Part shown: positions 25,515-34,409 of the stretch, piece by piece
Numbering within the stretch: position 1 is the stretch's first letter
How the letters are laid out: each line of letters begins with the position of its first letter
Source: Pseudomonas knackmussii B13
GTDB taxonomy: Bacteria; Pseudomonadota; Gammaproteobacteria; Pseudomonadales; Pseudomonadaceae
NCBI RefSeq assembly: GCF_000689415.1
Contig: NZ_HG322950.1
Span: forward strand, 3,479,501-3,543,500
Direction of reading: 5' to 3'
DNA: 64,000 bases
The notes under the pieces: model-generated
Told to the model about the DNA's origin: nothing
Database searches by the model: none
Seen by the model: only the letters and a program-made list of their open reading frames with translations
Made by a program: the position numbers and the translations under genes

Positions 25515-26360
25515 ATGCGTATGGACCTTCGACAGACCCGCAAGAACTGCCTGGCCGGCCTGTTGCTGCTCGGCATCGCCGGCGCCAGCCACGCCGAATC
25601 GATGGACGACGACAGCGACATGCAGGGCATGCAACCCGCCGCGCCCACGCAGAGCCGCACACCGATTCCGCCCGTCACCGACGCCGACCGCGCGGCCGTG
25701 TATCGCGGCGAGATGAACCATCACATGGGCGCGCCGCTCAACTCGCTGTTGGTCATCGACCAGCTCGAGTGGCAGGACGCCAACGCCGGCAGCGCGCTGA
25801 ACTGGGAGGCGCATGGCTGGATCGGCGGCGACATCGACCGCCTGTGGCTGCGCTCGGAAGGCGAGCGGCTCAACGGAATGACCGAGAAGGCCGAACTGCA
25901 GGCGCTCTGGGGGCACGCCATCGGCCCCTGGTGGGATGTGGTCGGCGGCGTGCGCCAGGACTTCAAGCCCGGCTCACCGCAGACCTGGGCGGCCCTGGGC
26001 ATCCAGGGGCTGGCGCTGTACGACTTCGAGACCGAGGCCACCGCCTACCTCGGCGAGGGCGGCCAGAGCGCCCTGCGCCTGAAGGGCGACTACGACATCC
26101 TGCTGACCAACCGGCTGATCCTCCAGCCGACCGCGGAAGTGAATCTCTATGGCCGCAACGACCCGCAGCGCGGCGATGGCTCGGGCCTGGCCGACAGCGA
26201 GATCGGCCTGCGCCTGCGCTACGAGATCGTCCGCGAATTCGCGCCCTATGTCGGCGTGACCTGGAACCACCTGTACGGCAAGACCGCGGACTATGCCCGC
26301 GAGGAAGGCGCCGATCGCAGCGACACGCGCCTCGTGGTCGGCGTGCGCATGTGGTTCTGA
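25515..26360 (+). CDS. copB: copper resistance protein CopB, outer membrane
   Basis: The 281-residue protein has a signal peptide ending ASHA. A very short Met/Asp segment (MDDDSDMQGM) follows where many CopB proteins have long Met-rich repeats. The CopB barrel has NSLLVIDQLEWQ, EAHGWIGGDIDRLWLRSEG, and an aromatic C-terminus ...VVGVRMWF. It binds copper in the outer membrane. AGGAG 6 bases upstream supports the ATG at 25515, three bases behind the copA stop. Confidence 0.92.
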   Translation: MRMDLRQTRKNCLAGLLLLGIAGASHAESMDDDSDMQGMQPAAPTQSRTPIPPVTDADRAAVYRGEMNHHMGAPLNSLLVIDQLEWQDANAGSALNWEAHGWIGGDIDRLWLRSEGERLNGMTEKAELQALWGHAIGPWWDVVGGVRQDFKPGSPQTWAALGIQGLALYDFETEATAYLGEGGQSALRLKGDYDILLTNRLILQPTAEVNLYGRNDPQRGDGSGLADSEIGLRLRYEIVREFAPYVGVTWNHLYGKTADYAREEGADRSDTRLVVGVRMWF

Positions 26361-26404
26361 CCCCATTCCCCACCCCACAGGCGCCCAGGCGCCAGGAGAA
26401 AGCC

Positions 26405-26764
26405 ATGCATATCATCCGTAATACTGCCCTCGCCCTGGGGCTGCTACTGAGCGCAGCCGCCCAGGCCGAGCAGAAGCTGGTCGCGTCCTCGCCTGCCGAT
26501 GGCAGCACGGTCGAGGCACCGGCGAAAGTCGAGCTGCGCTTCGGCGAGAAACTCGACCCGCAGCACTCCGCCGCGAAGATCGTCATGACCGAGATGGCCG
26601 GCATGTCCCACGCCTCGCCCATGCCGGTGAAGGCACGAGTCTCGGCCGGTGCCGAGCCGACCGTCATGCTGATCACCCCCGCCTCGGCGCTCACCAGCGG
26701 TACCTATCGCGTGGACTGGCGCGCTGGCGAGGCCAAGGGCTCGACGACCTTCAAGGTGAAATAA
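26405..26764 (+). CDS. copC: CopC-like periplasmic copper protein lacking the Cu(II) site
   Basis: The 119-residue protein has a signal ending AAAQA and a cupredoxin-like CopC fold. KLVASSPADGSTVEAPAKVELRF and SAAKIVMTEMAGMSHASPM keep the Met-rich Cu(I) site. The two Cu(II) features are absent: the mature protein starts EQK instead of HPK, and the late SSDTHPITG segment is replaced by a shorter DWRAGEAKGSTTFKVK. It probably binds Cu(I) only. No copD follows; the stop converges with the GlxA-type gene 7 bases away. Confidence 0.88.
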   Translation: MHIIRNTALALGLLLSAAAQAEQKLVASSPADGSTVEAPAKVELRFGEKLDPQHSAAKIVMTEMAGMSHASPMPVKARVSAGAEPTVMLITPASALTSGTYRVDWRAGEAKGSTTFKVK

Positions 26765-26771
26765 GCGCCGA

Positions 26772-27740
26772 CTAGAAGCGGGCGAAGCGCTGCCGATACT
26801 GCGCCGGGGTGAGCGCGGTCAATCCCTTGAACATCCGCCGCATGTTCGAGTCGCTGCTGAAGCCCAACTCCGCGCTGATCGTATTGACGGGCGTGGAGGT
26901 CAGCGTGAGGCGCTCGCCGACCTGGTTCAGCTTGATGCGGCGCGCGTAGGCGGCGAGCGGGATGCCGGTCTCGCTCCTGACCTTGCGCGCCAGGGTGCGC
27001 TCGGCCAGGCCGAGCGCGGTGGCCAGGGTCGGCGCCGTCAGCTGCTCGGCGGGCAGCCGCTCCACCAGAGCATGCAAGCGCCGCAACAGCGCGCTGGGCT
27101 GCTCGATCAGGCTCATGGCCTGGAAGGCGTCATGCGCCTGCGCCGGACGCGGCAGCACCATCAGCCGTGTGAGGTCATGCAACACGGCCGGGCTGACGAC
27201 ACGCTCGATCAACTGCTGGGCGATCGGCAGATAGCCGTTGACGCCACTGGCGCTCGCGCCTCGTTCATCGAAGATGCAGCTCTGCTCGCTTTGCCAGCAC
27301 ACCTTGGGGAAGCGCCTGAGCACGCTGTCTGCCAACCACCAGGTGACGGTCGCGGCGCGGCCATCGAGGCGGCCGCTGGCGGCGACCAGGCACACGCCGA
27401 CGCAGTAGCTCCACAAGCGGCAACGCTTGCCCAGGCGCGCCAATGCCGTCACCAGCTCGGCATTGGCCAGCAAGGTCGCCTCGACCTGCTCCGCCGACTC
27501 CGCCCAGAAGCCGGGCACCAGCAGCGCGTCGAACGCACCCTCGGCAAAGCCCGCCTGCGCCTGCAAGCGTACGCCGTGCGCGCACTCGACGACGCCGGGC
27601 CGCAGCGCCACGAAGTGCAGCTCGAACAGCGCCGCACCGGCACGCCGGTTAGCGGCATGCAGCAAATCGGCAAAAGCCAGCAGCCCAGCGGGCATGCAGC
27701 CGGGGAACAGCAGGAGACCGATACGAAGGGTTTTGGGCAT
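26772..27740 (-). CDS. GlxA-family transcriptional regulator (DJ-1/AraC fusion)
   Basis: The 322-residue protein has a DJ-1/PfpI-like amidotransferase domain (residues 1-185; the elbow region reads WSYCVGVCLVAASG). A C-terminal AraC-type pair of helix-turn-helix motifs follows, with LGLAERTLARKVRSETG and ISAELGFSSDSNMRRMFK. The DJ-1 part normally senses a ligand. It converges on copC but belongs to no copper pathway by sequence; the target may be the divergent MBL-fold gene at 27834. Confidence 0.9.
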   Translation of the reverse strand: MPKTLRIGLLLFPGCMPAGLLAFADLLHAANRRAGAALFELHFVALRPGVVECAHGVRLQAQAGFAEGAFDALLVPGFWAESAEQVEATLLANAELVTALARLGKRCRLWSYCVGVCLVAASGRLDGRAATVTWWLADSVLRRFPKVCWQSEQSCIFDERGASASGVNGYLPIAQQLIERVVSPAVLHDLTRLMVLPRPAQAHDAFQAMSLIEQPSALLRRLHALVERLPAEQLTAPTLATALGLAERTLARKVRSETGIPLAAYARRIKLNQVGERLTLTSTPVNTISAELGFSSDSNMRRMFKGLTALTPAQYRQRFARF

Positions 27741-27833
27741 TGGCTGAAAATGAATTGATTATGTCCAGGCTCGCCATTATGGACGCGGATGCGCAACGGC
27801 ACCATGAGGCCACACTGCCAAGGAGGCTTCGTG

Positions 27834-28631
27834 ATGAAGATTCAGCAACTGCGCAACGCAACCATCGTCGTCGAACATGGGCCGTACCGCGTCTTGGTCG
27901 ACCCCATGCTGGCAGCCAAGGGCGCGCTGCCGCCGCTGCGGTTGTTCAAGGCGCGCCAGCGCAACCCGCTGGTCGAGCTGCCGGAATCGGCGGCGCAGGC
28001 CCTGGACAGCGTCACCCACTGCCTGATCACCCACTGCCAGAAAGGCCACTTCGACCACCTGGACCGCGCCGGCACGCGCTGGCTGCGCGAGCGCCAGGTG
28101 CCGGTCATCTGCACCCCGCACGATGCGGCCTTCCTCGCCGAACGCGGGCTGAACGTGCAGCCGCTGCCGGCCAATCACGCGGCGCCAAGCCCTTTCCTCG
28201 GCGGGCGGATTCACACGGTCCGCTGCACCCATGGCGAAGGCCTGGTCGGCAAGCTGATGGAACATGGCGTCGGCTACCTGATCGAGTGGCCGGGCGAACC
28301 CAGCCTGTACCTGGCCGGCGACACCCTGCTGACGCCGACGGTGCGCGACTTCGTGCAGCGTCACCAGCCGCAGGTAAGCGTGATACCGGCCGGCGGCGCG
28401 CGCTTCGATATCGGCGACGACATCATCATGGGCATCGACGACGTCCTCGCCTTCGCGCAGATGAGCCACGGCCAGGTCATCGCCAACCATCTCGAAGCCA
28501 TCAGCCATTGTCCGGTCGGCCGCGCGGAACTCGCCGCCGCGGCGCAAGCGGCCGGAGTGGCGCAGCGGCTCTCGATTCCCGCGGATGGGCAAACGCTGGC
28601 GCTGCACGGCCAAGCCGTTGCAGCCCTTTGA
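27834..28631 (+). CDS. MBL-fold metallo-hydrolase (UlaG-like)
   Basis: The 265-residue protein starts at the ATG at 27834, with AGGAGG 7 bases upstream; in-frame extensions lack support. Metallo-beta-lactamase motifs: VDPMLAAKG, the metal motif THCQKGHFDHLD (longer than the usual HxHxDH spacing), PANHAAP, LYLAGDTLL and a late ANHLEA. It is a cytoplasmic hydrolase of unknown substrate. A strong hairpin follows it. Confidence 0.85.
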   Translation: MKIQQLRNATIVVEHGPYRVLVDPMLAAKGALPPLRLFKARQRNPLVELPESAAQALDSVTHCLITHCQKGHFDHLDRAGTRWLRERQVPVICTPHDAAFLAERGLNVQPLPANHAAPSPFLGGRIHTVRCTHGEGLVGKLMEHGVGYLIEWPGEPSLYLAGDTLLTPTVRDFVQRHQPQVSVIPAGGARFDIGDDIIMGIDDVLAFAQMSHGQVIANHLEAISHCPVGRAELAAAAQAAGVAQRLSIPADGQTLALHGQAVAAL

Positions 28632-28637
28632 AAGGCA

Positions 28638-28671
28638 AAACGGGGCGGACGCTTGCGCGTCCGCCCCGTTT
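28638..28671. terminator. bidirectional intrinsic terminator
   Basis: A perfect 15-bp stem (28638-28652 with 28657-28671) has TTGC as loop, with A-run and T-run ends AAAC and GTTT. It serves both the MBL-fold gene and the converging amidase gene. Confidence 0.9.
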
Positions 28672-28691
28672 CAGTTGCCGCAGGCGGCCCG

Positions 28692-30398
28692 TCAGGCGCC
28701 CAGTTTCGGCGTGCGCGGCGGGATCATGCGCTTGCTGCCGGTGGCCTCGAAGGCCGCGGCGAAGGTCAGCAGCGCCGAGTCGTCGTAAGCGCGACCGGCG
28801 AAGGTCAGGCCTACCGGCATGCCGATGTCGGCCATCACACCCATCGGCACGGTGACGGTCGGCACGCCCAGGTGACGGATCGCCAGGTTGCCGTTGGCGA
28901 CCCAGATGCCGTTGCTCCAGGCGATGTCGGCGGACTCCGGGTTGACGTCGGCGTCGGCCGGGCCGACGTCGGCGACGGTCGGGAACAGCACCGCGTCGAG
29001 CTTCAGGCCGTCCATCCAGTCTTCCAGGTCGAGCTTGCGGGTCTTCTCCAGGCCACGCAGGCCGTCGGGCAGGGTCTCGATCTGGTCCCAGGTCTTCAGG
29101 CCGCGCTTGGCCATGTTCACGTACTCGTCCATGCCCGCGCAGAGGTCGTCCTCGCGGTTCGGCAGGGTGCCCGGGTCGTGCGGGAAGATCTTCGGACCGT
29201 CGACGTCGGCCAGCTTGTTCAGCTTCGGATCGCCGTTGGCGCGCAGGAAGTCGTCGAAGCCCCAGCCCGAGAGCTCCCACAGCTCGTCATGGAGGAATTC
29301 CTTGGAGACGATGCCGCGGTTGTACACCGTGGGCGCGCCGGGACGGTCGCCCTCGCAGTTGGAAACCAGCGGGAAGTCCACTTCGATCACTTCGGCGCCG
29401 GCCGCTTCCAGGGCCTTGCGGGCTTCTTCCCAGAGGGCGATGACCGAGGCGCGGGTGTTGATGCGCTGGCCGGTCGGGCCGCCGATGCCGGGCTTCTCGC
29501 TGGTGCCGGCCAGTTCGTCCTTGTTGATGTACATGCGCGGCACGCCCAGGCGCTTGCCTTTCAGGGCTTCGGGGCCGGCGGCGAGGTCGAGGTAGGAGGC
29601 CGGGCGCACTTCGCTCACCGGAGGGATCGGCACCCAGGGCTGCAGGCGCCAGAGATCGCCGCGCTTCTCGGTGTCTTCGGCGACGACCACGTCCAGCACT
29701 TCGAGCAGGTCGGCCATGGTGCGCGCGTAGGGCACCACCACGTCCATGGTCGGGGTGAGCGGCCAGTTGCCGCGCACCGAGATCACGCCGCGCGACGGGG
29801 TGTAGGCGCACAGGCCGTTGTTCGAGGCCGGGCCGCGGCCGCTCGACCAGGTTTCCTCGGCCAGGCCGAAGGCGGAGAAGCTGGCCGCGGTGGCGGTGCC
29901 GGCACCGTTGGAGGAGCCCGAGGCGAAGGGCGCGGTCAGGTACTTCTCGTTGTACGGGCTTTCGGCGCGGCCGTAGACGCCACGCTGCATACCGCCGTTG
30001 GCCATGGGCGGCATGTTGGTCTTGCCCAGGCAGATGGCGCCGGCGGCGCGCAGGCGCTCGATGGTGAAGGCGTCGCGGTAGGCGACCAGGTCCTTGAAAG
30101 CCGGGCTGCCGGAGGCGGCGGTCAGCCCCTTGACCAAGTAGCTGTCCTTGGCCGTGTAGGGGATGCCGTCCAGCGGGCCGAGGGTTTCACCGCGGGCGCG
30201 ACGGGCATCGGAAGCCTCGGCTTCCTTCAGTGCGTCGGGGTTGCGGACCACCACCGCATTGAGCTTGGTGGGCGTCTCCGGGCCGTCGTAGGCATCTATC
30301 CGGGCGAAATAGGCCTTGACCAGCTCGACCGCAGTGGTGCGGCCGGTCTCGAGCGCGTCGCGCAGCTCGGCGATGGAAACCTCAGTTACTTCGATCAT
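28692..30398 (-). CDS. amidase signature family protein
   Basis: The 568-residue protein belongs to the amidase signature family. Visible parts of the Ser-cisSer-Lys apparatus: PLDGIPYTAKDSYLVKG (Lys), FASGSSNGAGTATAA (cis-Ser) and EETWSSGRGPASNNG (nucleophile Ser region). The last differs from the usual GTDTGGSIR form, as in a subgroup of long bacterial amidases. ATG 30398 starts MIEVTEVSIAELRDAL; longer frames are not family-like. It probably hydrolyses an amide in the cytoplasm; substrate unknown. It is monocistronic. Confidence 0.9.
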   Translation of the reverse strand: MIEVTEVSIAELRDALETGRTTAVELVKAYFARIDAYDGPETPTKLNAVVVRNPDALKEAEASDARRARGETLGPLDGIPYTAKDSYLVKGLTAASGSPAFKDLVAYRDAFTIERLRAAGAICLGKTNMPPMANGGMQRGVYGRAESPYNEKYLTAPFASGSSNGAGTATAASFSAFGLAEETWSSGRGPASNNGLCAYTPSRGVISVRGNWPLTPTMDVVVPYARTMADLLEVLDVVVAEDTEKRGDLWRLQPWVPIPPVSEVRPASYLDLAAGPEALKGKRLGVPRMYINKDELAGTSEKPGIGGPTGQRINTRASVIALWEEARKALEAAGAEVIEVDFPLVSNCEGDRPGAPTVYNRGIVSKEFLHDELWELSGWGFDDFLRANGDPKLNKLADVDGPKIFPHDPGTLPNREDDLCAGMDEYVNMAKRGLKTWDQIETLPDGLRGLEKTRKLDLEDWMDGLKLDAVLFPTVADVGPADADVNPESADIAWSNGIWVANGNLAIRHLGVPTVTVPMGVMADIGMPVGLTFAGRAYDDSALLTFAAAFEATGSKRMIPPRTPKLGA

Positions 30399-30945
30399 GC
30401 TGTCACCGCTTTTTGTTCGTTTCTGATGCAGTTGTTGTAGTCGACAATCCCGGTTGCCTGCCCGGCTCCCTGGGCACCGGTGTCGTCTTTTAGTTCGTGG
30501 CGGGCCCGCATTCCCTGCCGCTTGGCCGTGCGCAAGGCAGTTGCGCCTGTTACTGGCACCCGCGTCGCTTCTGCACAGAATTTCGAACGCGAGCCAACGC
30601 CGGGCGCAGGAGTGTATCAAGTTGCCAGCCCTTGTCAGCTGGTGGCGACAGGGTACCTCAGTCGAAGCCATCTGTAGAAAATTTCTTACACCTTATGGAA
30701 AATGGCGTGTATGAATTTTCCGTGAGCCGCTGGCCACCCCGCGCATGCCCACCAGTGCCTGGCCGGGATGCGAGGCTGAACACAGCCGGCGCCCGGATTC
30801 TGGACAGCGCGCCCGCGATCTCCGTAGATTGCCGCCAGTTGTGCCCCACCCGCCGGACCGACTTCGTGCCTGATCACCGCTTTTTCCCGCCTTCTTCGCC
30901 TGTTGCCCACCGCGCAGCTATCGTCCTGCTCGGAGGCACACGGCG
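30399..30945. other. 547-base non-coding region between amidase and AraC genes
   Basis: No coding sequence with family character is seen. A patch of lower GC at about 30660-30725 holds GGAAAAT/ATTTTCC inverted arms (30697-30703 and 30715-30721) and GAAAATTTC at 30677-30685. This is the likely promoter area for one or both divergent genes. The remainder is plain GC-rich sequence. Confidence 0.5.
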
Positions 30946-31755
30946 ATGAGTGAGAAACTTCCGCGCTACGAAGGCGACTTCCTGGCCTGGACCGGCGGCG
31001 GCCTGTTCATCGGCTGCGGCGGCGGCCAGGTAGCGCCCCATGCGCACTATGCGATCCAGCTCGTGGTCGGGGCCCCTTCCGGACTCAAGGTCCAGGAGGG
31101 TTCGCGCGGGGCCTGGAAGGCCTGCGCCGGCGCACTGGTGCCGTCGCGCGCGGTGCACAGCATCGATGTCAGCGACTGCGAATGGAATGCCGTGCTGTTC
31201 ATCGAGCCGGAAACCCCGCAGGGGCGCACCCTGGCGGCCCGCCTGAACGGGCAGATCGAAAGGCTCGAGGGAGAGGAACTGGCGATTCGGGTCGATAGCC
31301 TGGGCCACGCCTGGCGTGAGTGCCGAAACAGCAAGACCGTGCAGCAAGCCGCGCAGGCCCTGGTCGACTGGCTGTCCGGCACCCTGCCCCACCTTCCCTC
31401 CGATCCACGCGTCCTGCAGGCGATCGAGCACATCCGCGGGCGCGCCGGGGAGCCGGCGAGTCTGGAGGAAGTCGCCGGCGTGGTGCACCTGTCGCCCAGC
31501 CGCTTCCGTCATCTCTTCGTCGAGCAGACCGGCATGCCGCTGCGGACGTACCAGCTGTGGCGGAGGCTACTGCTCGCCTGGGAGTTCCTCATGCAGGGCG
31601 CCAGTGTGGCGAGTGCCGCCCATGCCGCCGGCTTCGCCGATGCCGCGCACCTCACGCGGACCTGCCGCAGCATGTTCGGCCTGGCGCCCTCGGCGATGCG
31701 CATGGCCGGCCCGCTGAGCGACAGGCTCCGCGAGCCGCCGGCGGCTCAGGGCTGA
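30946..31755 (+). CDS. AraC-family transcriptional regulator
   Basis: The 269-residue protein has an N-terminal cupin-like sensor (residues 1-150, with HAHYAIQLVVG) and a C-terminal AraC domain: SLEEVAGVVHLSPSRFRHLFVEQTG and AAHAAGFADAAHLTRTCRSMFGLAPS. It is divergent from the amidase gene across 547 bases. Its last 10 bases overlap the end of the converging peroxidase gene. The target is not evident. Confidence 0.9.
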   Translation: MSEKLPRYEGDFLAWTGGGLFIGCGGGQVAPHAHYAIQLVVGAPSGLKVQEGSRGAWKACAGALVPSRAVHSIDVSDCEWNAVLFIEPETPQGRTLAARLNGQIERLEGEELAIRVDSLGHAWRECRNSKTVQQAAQALVDWLSGTLPHLPSDPRVLQAIEHIRGRAGEPASLEEVAGVVHLSPSRFRHLFVEQTGMPLRTYQLWRRLLLAWEFLMQGASVASAAHAAGFADAAHLTRTCRSMFGLAPSAMRMAGPLSDRLREPPAAQG

Positions 31756-33023
31756 ACGACCGGGCCGGTCAGCGAACCGAGAAAGGCCACCAGGTCGTCG
31801 ATCTCTTCCGGTGCCAGTCGAATGGGCGCGCGCTGGGCGTCGCCTTGACCCGCTCGGGCCAGCTCGCTCCGCCCCAGTGCTGCCGCAGGGGCCTCCACGT
31901 AATGCCGGATCACCTCGGCCAGGCTCCGCAATTGCCCGGCGTGCATGTACGGGGCGCGGGCAGCGACGTTGCGCAGGCTCGGCGTGCGGAAAGCGCCAAG
32001 TTGGCGCGGATCGGCCGAGACGAGGAAGCTCAGCTCCCCGCACTGATCGGGCCGGGCGTCGCTGAAGGCGCCGAGGCAGTTGAACGGGTCATCGAGCAGC
32101 AGGCCAACGGCGGCGGCGCGGCCCGGGTCCGGGTGCTGCGGGTCCAGAGGCGGCACGCCAGTGTTGTGGAAGGCCTGGTCGGAAAGCATGGGGCCGTTGT
32201 GGCAGGTGCTGCACTGACCCTTGCCGAGGAACAGCCGCAAGCCCCGGACCTCTTTCGCGGCGAGCGCCGACTGGCCCGCCGCATCCCCGGCCAGGGTCGC
32301 GCGGATGTATCGGTCGAAGCGTGCCGGGCCGTATTGCACGCGGCTCTCGTAGGCGGCGATGGCCTTGCCCAGGTTGGCGAAGACACGGTCGACCTGATCC
32401 CGCGTCTCCTTCGGCATTGCCCACCAGGCGGCCTGCTCGGACGGCGAACCCAGCGGCGAAGCCGCCGCGGGCAGCGCGTTCAGCGCCGGCAGCGGGCCGA
32501 ACAGCGCCGCATAGCGGGTGGCATATCGCGCCCGGACGAGGCCCACCAGCCGCACGCGGTTGGTGCCCTGCTCCAGCGGGTTCTCCAGCGGCCCCAGGGC
32601 CTGGGACCAGAGGCTGTCCTTGCGCCCATCCCAGAACAGGAAGGGCGCGCCCATCGCCCCCATCACCGGCTGGGTGCGGCGGCTTCCACTGCCCAGCCCC
32701 TGCCCCTGGGGCCGGCCATCCTCGAACTGCGCGGATGGCGAATGGCAGCTGGCGCAGGCGATCTGCCCGTTTCGGCTCAGTTGCGGGTCCCTGAACAGGT
32801 CACGACCGAGGCTCACTGCCTCGGCGCGTCCCTCGAAGGCATTGGAGGGATCGGCCGAACGCGGTTCGGCCCGGCTCAGCTGCATCGACGCCAGCACCTC
32901 CCGCTCGGCCGTCGACCAGGCGTCACGCAGCACTGCCGGCGCCGTCGTCGGCTCGGCAATGGCGAGGGGTATCTCGATCAGCATGCAGGCGACCGCGAGC
33001 GTGGCTTTGAGGCGGAGCTTCAT
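31746..33023 (-). CDS. di-haem cytochrome c peroxidase/MauG family protein
   Basis: The 425-residue protein starts at the ATG at 33023 and has a signal peptide ending IPLAIA. Two covalent haem motifs are visible, CASCH (about residue 93) and CSTCH (about 250). GPMLSDQAFHNTGVP and APYMHAGQLRSLAEVIRHY are typical of the MauG/CcpA-like branch. It is periplasmic, reducing peroxide or oxidising a protein partner. It follows a YtkA-like lipoprotein gene by two bases, and the two are probably functionally paired. Confidence 0.9.
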   Translation of the reverse strand: MKLRLKATLAVACMLIEIPLAIAEPTTAPAVLRDAWSTAEREVLASMQLSRAEPRSADPSNAFEGRAEAVSLGRDLFRDPQLSRNGQIACASCHSPSAQFEDGRPQGQGLGSGSRRTQPVMGAMGAPFLFWDGRKDSLWSQALGPLENPLEQGTNRVRLVGLVRARYATRYAALFGPLPALNALPAAASPLGSPSEQAAWWAMPKETRDQVDRVFANLGKAIAAYESRVQYGPARFDRYIRATLAGDAAGQSALAAKEVRGLRLFLGKGQCSTCHNGPMLSDQAFHNTGVPPLDPQHPDPGRAAAVGLLLDDPFNCLGAFSDARPDQCGELSFLVSADPRQLGAFRTPSLRNVAARAPYMHAGQLRSLAEVIRHYVEAPAAALGRSELARAGQGDAQRAPIRLAPEEIDDLVAFLGSLTGPVVQP

Positions 33024-33025
33024 GG

Positions 33026-33478
33026 TCACTGCCCCGAGTCAGAGCCGACGACGAGGTTGAAGGTCACGTGGTCGGCGCCGGGCGCCGCGCGGATGCCGAG
33101 CTTCAGCTCCCACCAGCCGGTCATGCTGAACTTCATGCCTTCGAGCAGGTAGGTGCCGGCCTCCAGCTCGCGGGTCACCCGCGGCTGCGTCGGATAACCG
33201 TGCCCGTGTTGCGGCATGCCGCCACCGACCAGGAACTGGGCATTGGAGACCGGCTGGCCGCCGGCCGTGAACAGGCGGACCTTCCAGCTGTGCAACTGGT
33301 TGATGCCGGCAGCGGGCGAAGGGGCGACGACGGACACTCGATAGAGGCCGCCGTCGCTGGGCTTGTCGCGGGACAGGTCGAGGTCCGTCGGTGGCGTGCT
33401 GCAGGCGGCCAGCAAGGCGAGAGCGACGGGAAGGATGGCGAGAGGCGAGCGAAGCATTCGCTCGACAACGATGGACAT
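33026..33478 (-). CDS. YtkA/FixH-like periplasmic lipoprotein
   Basis: The 150-residue protein has a lipoprotein signal with lipobox LAAC (Cys near residue 26). A YtkA-like Ig-type domain follows, with YRVSVVAPSPAAGINQLHSWKVRLF, GGMPQHGHGYPTQPRV and LEGMKFSMTGWWELKLGI. The His/Met-rich MPQHGHG segment could bind copper. GGAG 6 bases upstream supports the ATG at 33478. Such proteins commonly accompany di-haem peroxidases, as here. Confidence 0.82.
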   Translation of the reverse strand: MSIVVERMLRSPLAILPVALALLAACSTPPTDLDLSRDKPSDGGLYRVSVVAPSPAAGINQLHSWKVRLFTAGGQPVSNAQFLVGGGMPQHGHGYPTQPRVTRELEAGTYLLEGMKFSMTGWWELKLGIRAAPGADHVTFNLVVGSDSGQ

Positions 33479-33748
33479 GGCGAACTCCAGGGGTGTGTAT
33501 CTGCCCGCCGATTATTCGCACCTGCTCGGGTGCGGGATTGAACGAAAAGGCCAGGGGTACAGCCCTTTCGTTCAAGTACGCCGTCATCCAACCGCCGATG
33601 GCAGGCCTTCATCTGGGACGGCGTCGCCGCCGACGGCGCTCGACGGAGAGAGCGGCCGGCCTTTTCCTTGCGGCGAGTTGATGCACCTCAATAGCGCAAC
33701 GACAGCCTTCTGAAATGCTGGACTCAGCTACCAAGCGAGGAGAGCGTC

Positions 33749-33937
33749 ATGAAGGCAAACGTTGGCAAGGTCGATCGAGTGTTGCGGATCGTCGTGGGCG
33801 TGCTGCTGATCCTGCTCAGCCTGTCCGGGGTGATCGGCTGGTGGGGCTGGATCGGCGTGATCCCGCTGCTGACTGGCATCGTCCGTATCTGCCCGGCGTA
33901 TTCGCTGCTGGGCTTCGACACATGCAAGCGCACCTGA
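33749..33937 (+). CDS. DUF2892 family small membrane protein
   Basis: The 62-residue protein starts MKANVGKVDRVLRIVVG, has two hydrophobic segments and ends CPAYSLLGFDTCKRT, the standard form of DUF2892 (the membrane part of YgaP-type rhodaneses). The two Cys near the end are conserved. The role is unknown; members often lie beside sulfur or redox genes. It precedes the OsmC-type gene by 25 bases. Confidence 0.88.
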   Translation: MKANVGKVDRVLRIVVGVLLILLSLSGVIGWWGWIGVIPLLTGIVRICPAYSLLGFDTCKRT

Positions 33938-33962
33938 GCGCTGCGCGTCCAAGGGGGGAAAC

Positions 33963-34409
33963 ATGAGCCTCAAGACCATCCAGGTGGAAGGCGCCATGGG
34001 GGCGGGCTTCGCCGTCGAGGTGAACTGCGGGTCGCACCGGCTGGTCATGGACCAACCGGTTGCCGCCTTTGGTCAGGATGCGGGCCCTACTCCGCTGCTG
34101 GTGCTGCTCGGCGCGCTGGCCGGGTGCTTCGGTACCATCGGCCGTTTCCTGGCTCATCAGCGCAAGATCGAACTACGCGGCATGCGCTTCGCCATTGAAG
34201 CGGACTACGACCCGGCCGGATTGCTTGGGCGGGATACTGCGGTTCGGGCGGGCTTCGAGGAAATACGCCTGCGCGTCGAGATCGACGCGGACCTCGGTCC
34301 GGAGGAGAAACGGGCCTTCCTGCAGGAAGTGGAGCGCCGCTGCCCACTGGCCGACAACCTGCTGCATGGCACCCGTCTGGTGAGTGAGCTGGCGACAGAG
34401 GCCGGCTAG
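33963..34409 (+). CDS. OsmC-family protein
   Basis: The 148-residue protein has the two Cys regions of OsmC/Ohr proteins, ALAGCFGTIGRFL (about residues 54-66) and VERRCPLADNLL (about 125-136). These form the thiol peroxidase pair in Ohr. The spacing is OsmC-like but the sequence is not a clear Ohr. It may reduce organic peroxides or handle sulfur species, which would suit the neighbouring DUF2892. It overlaps the converging flavin-reductase gene by 4 bases. Confidence 0.82.
   Translation: MSLKTIQVEGAMGAGFAVEVNCGSHRLVMDQPVAAFGQDAGPTPLLVLLGALAGCFGTIGRFLAHQRKIELRGMRFAIEADYDPAGLLGRDTAVRAGFEEIRLRVEIDADLGPEEKRAFLQEVERRCPLADNLLHGTRLVSELATEAG

Noticed and set aside
23724..25916. Long minus-strand reading frame opposite copA and copB
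   Set aside because: His/Val/Arg-rich antisense shadow without motifs, while the copper oxidase motifs are intact on the plus strand.
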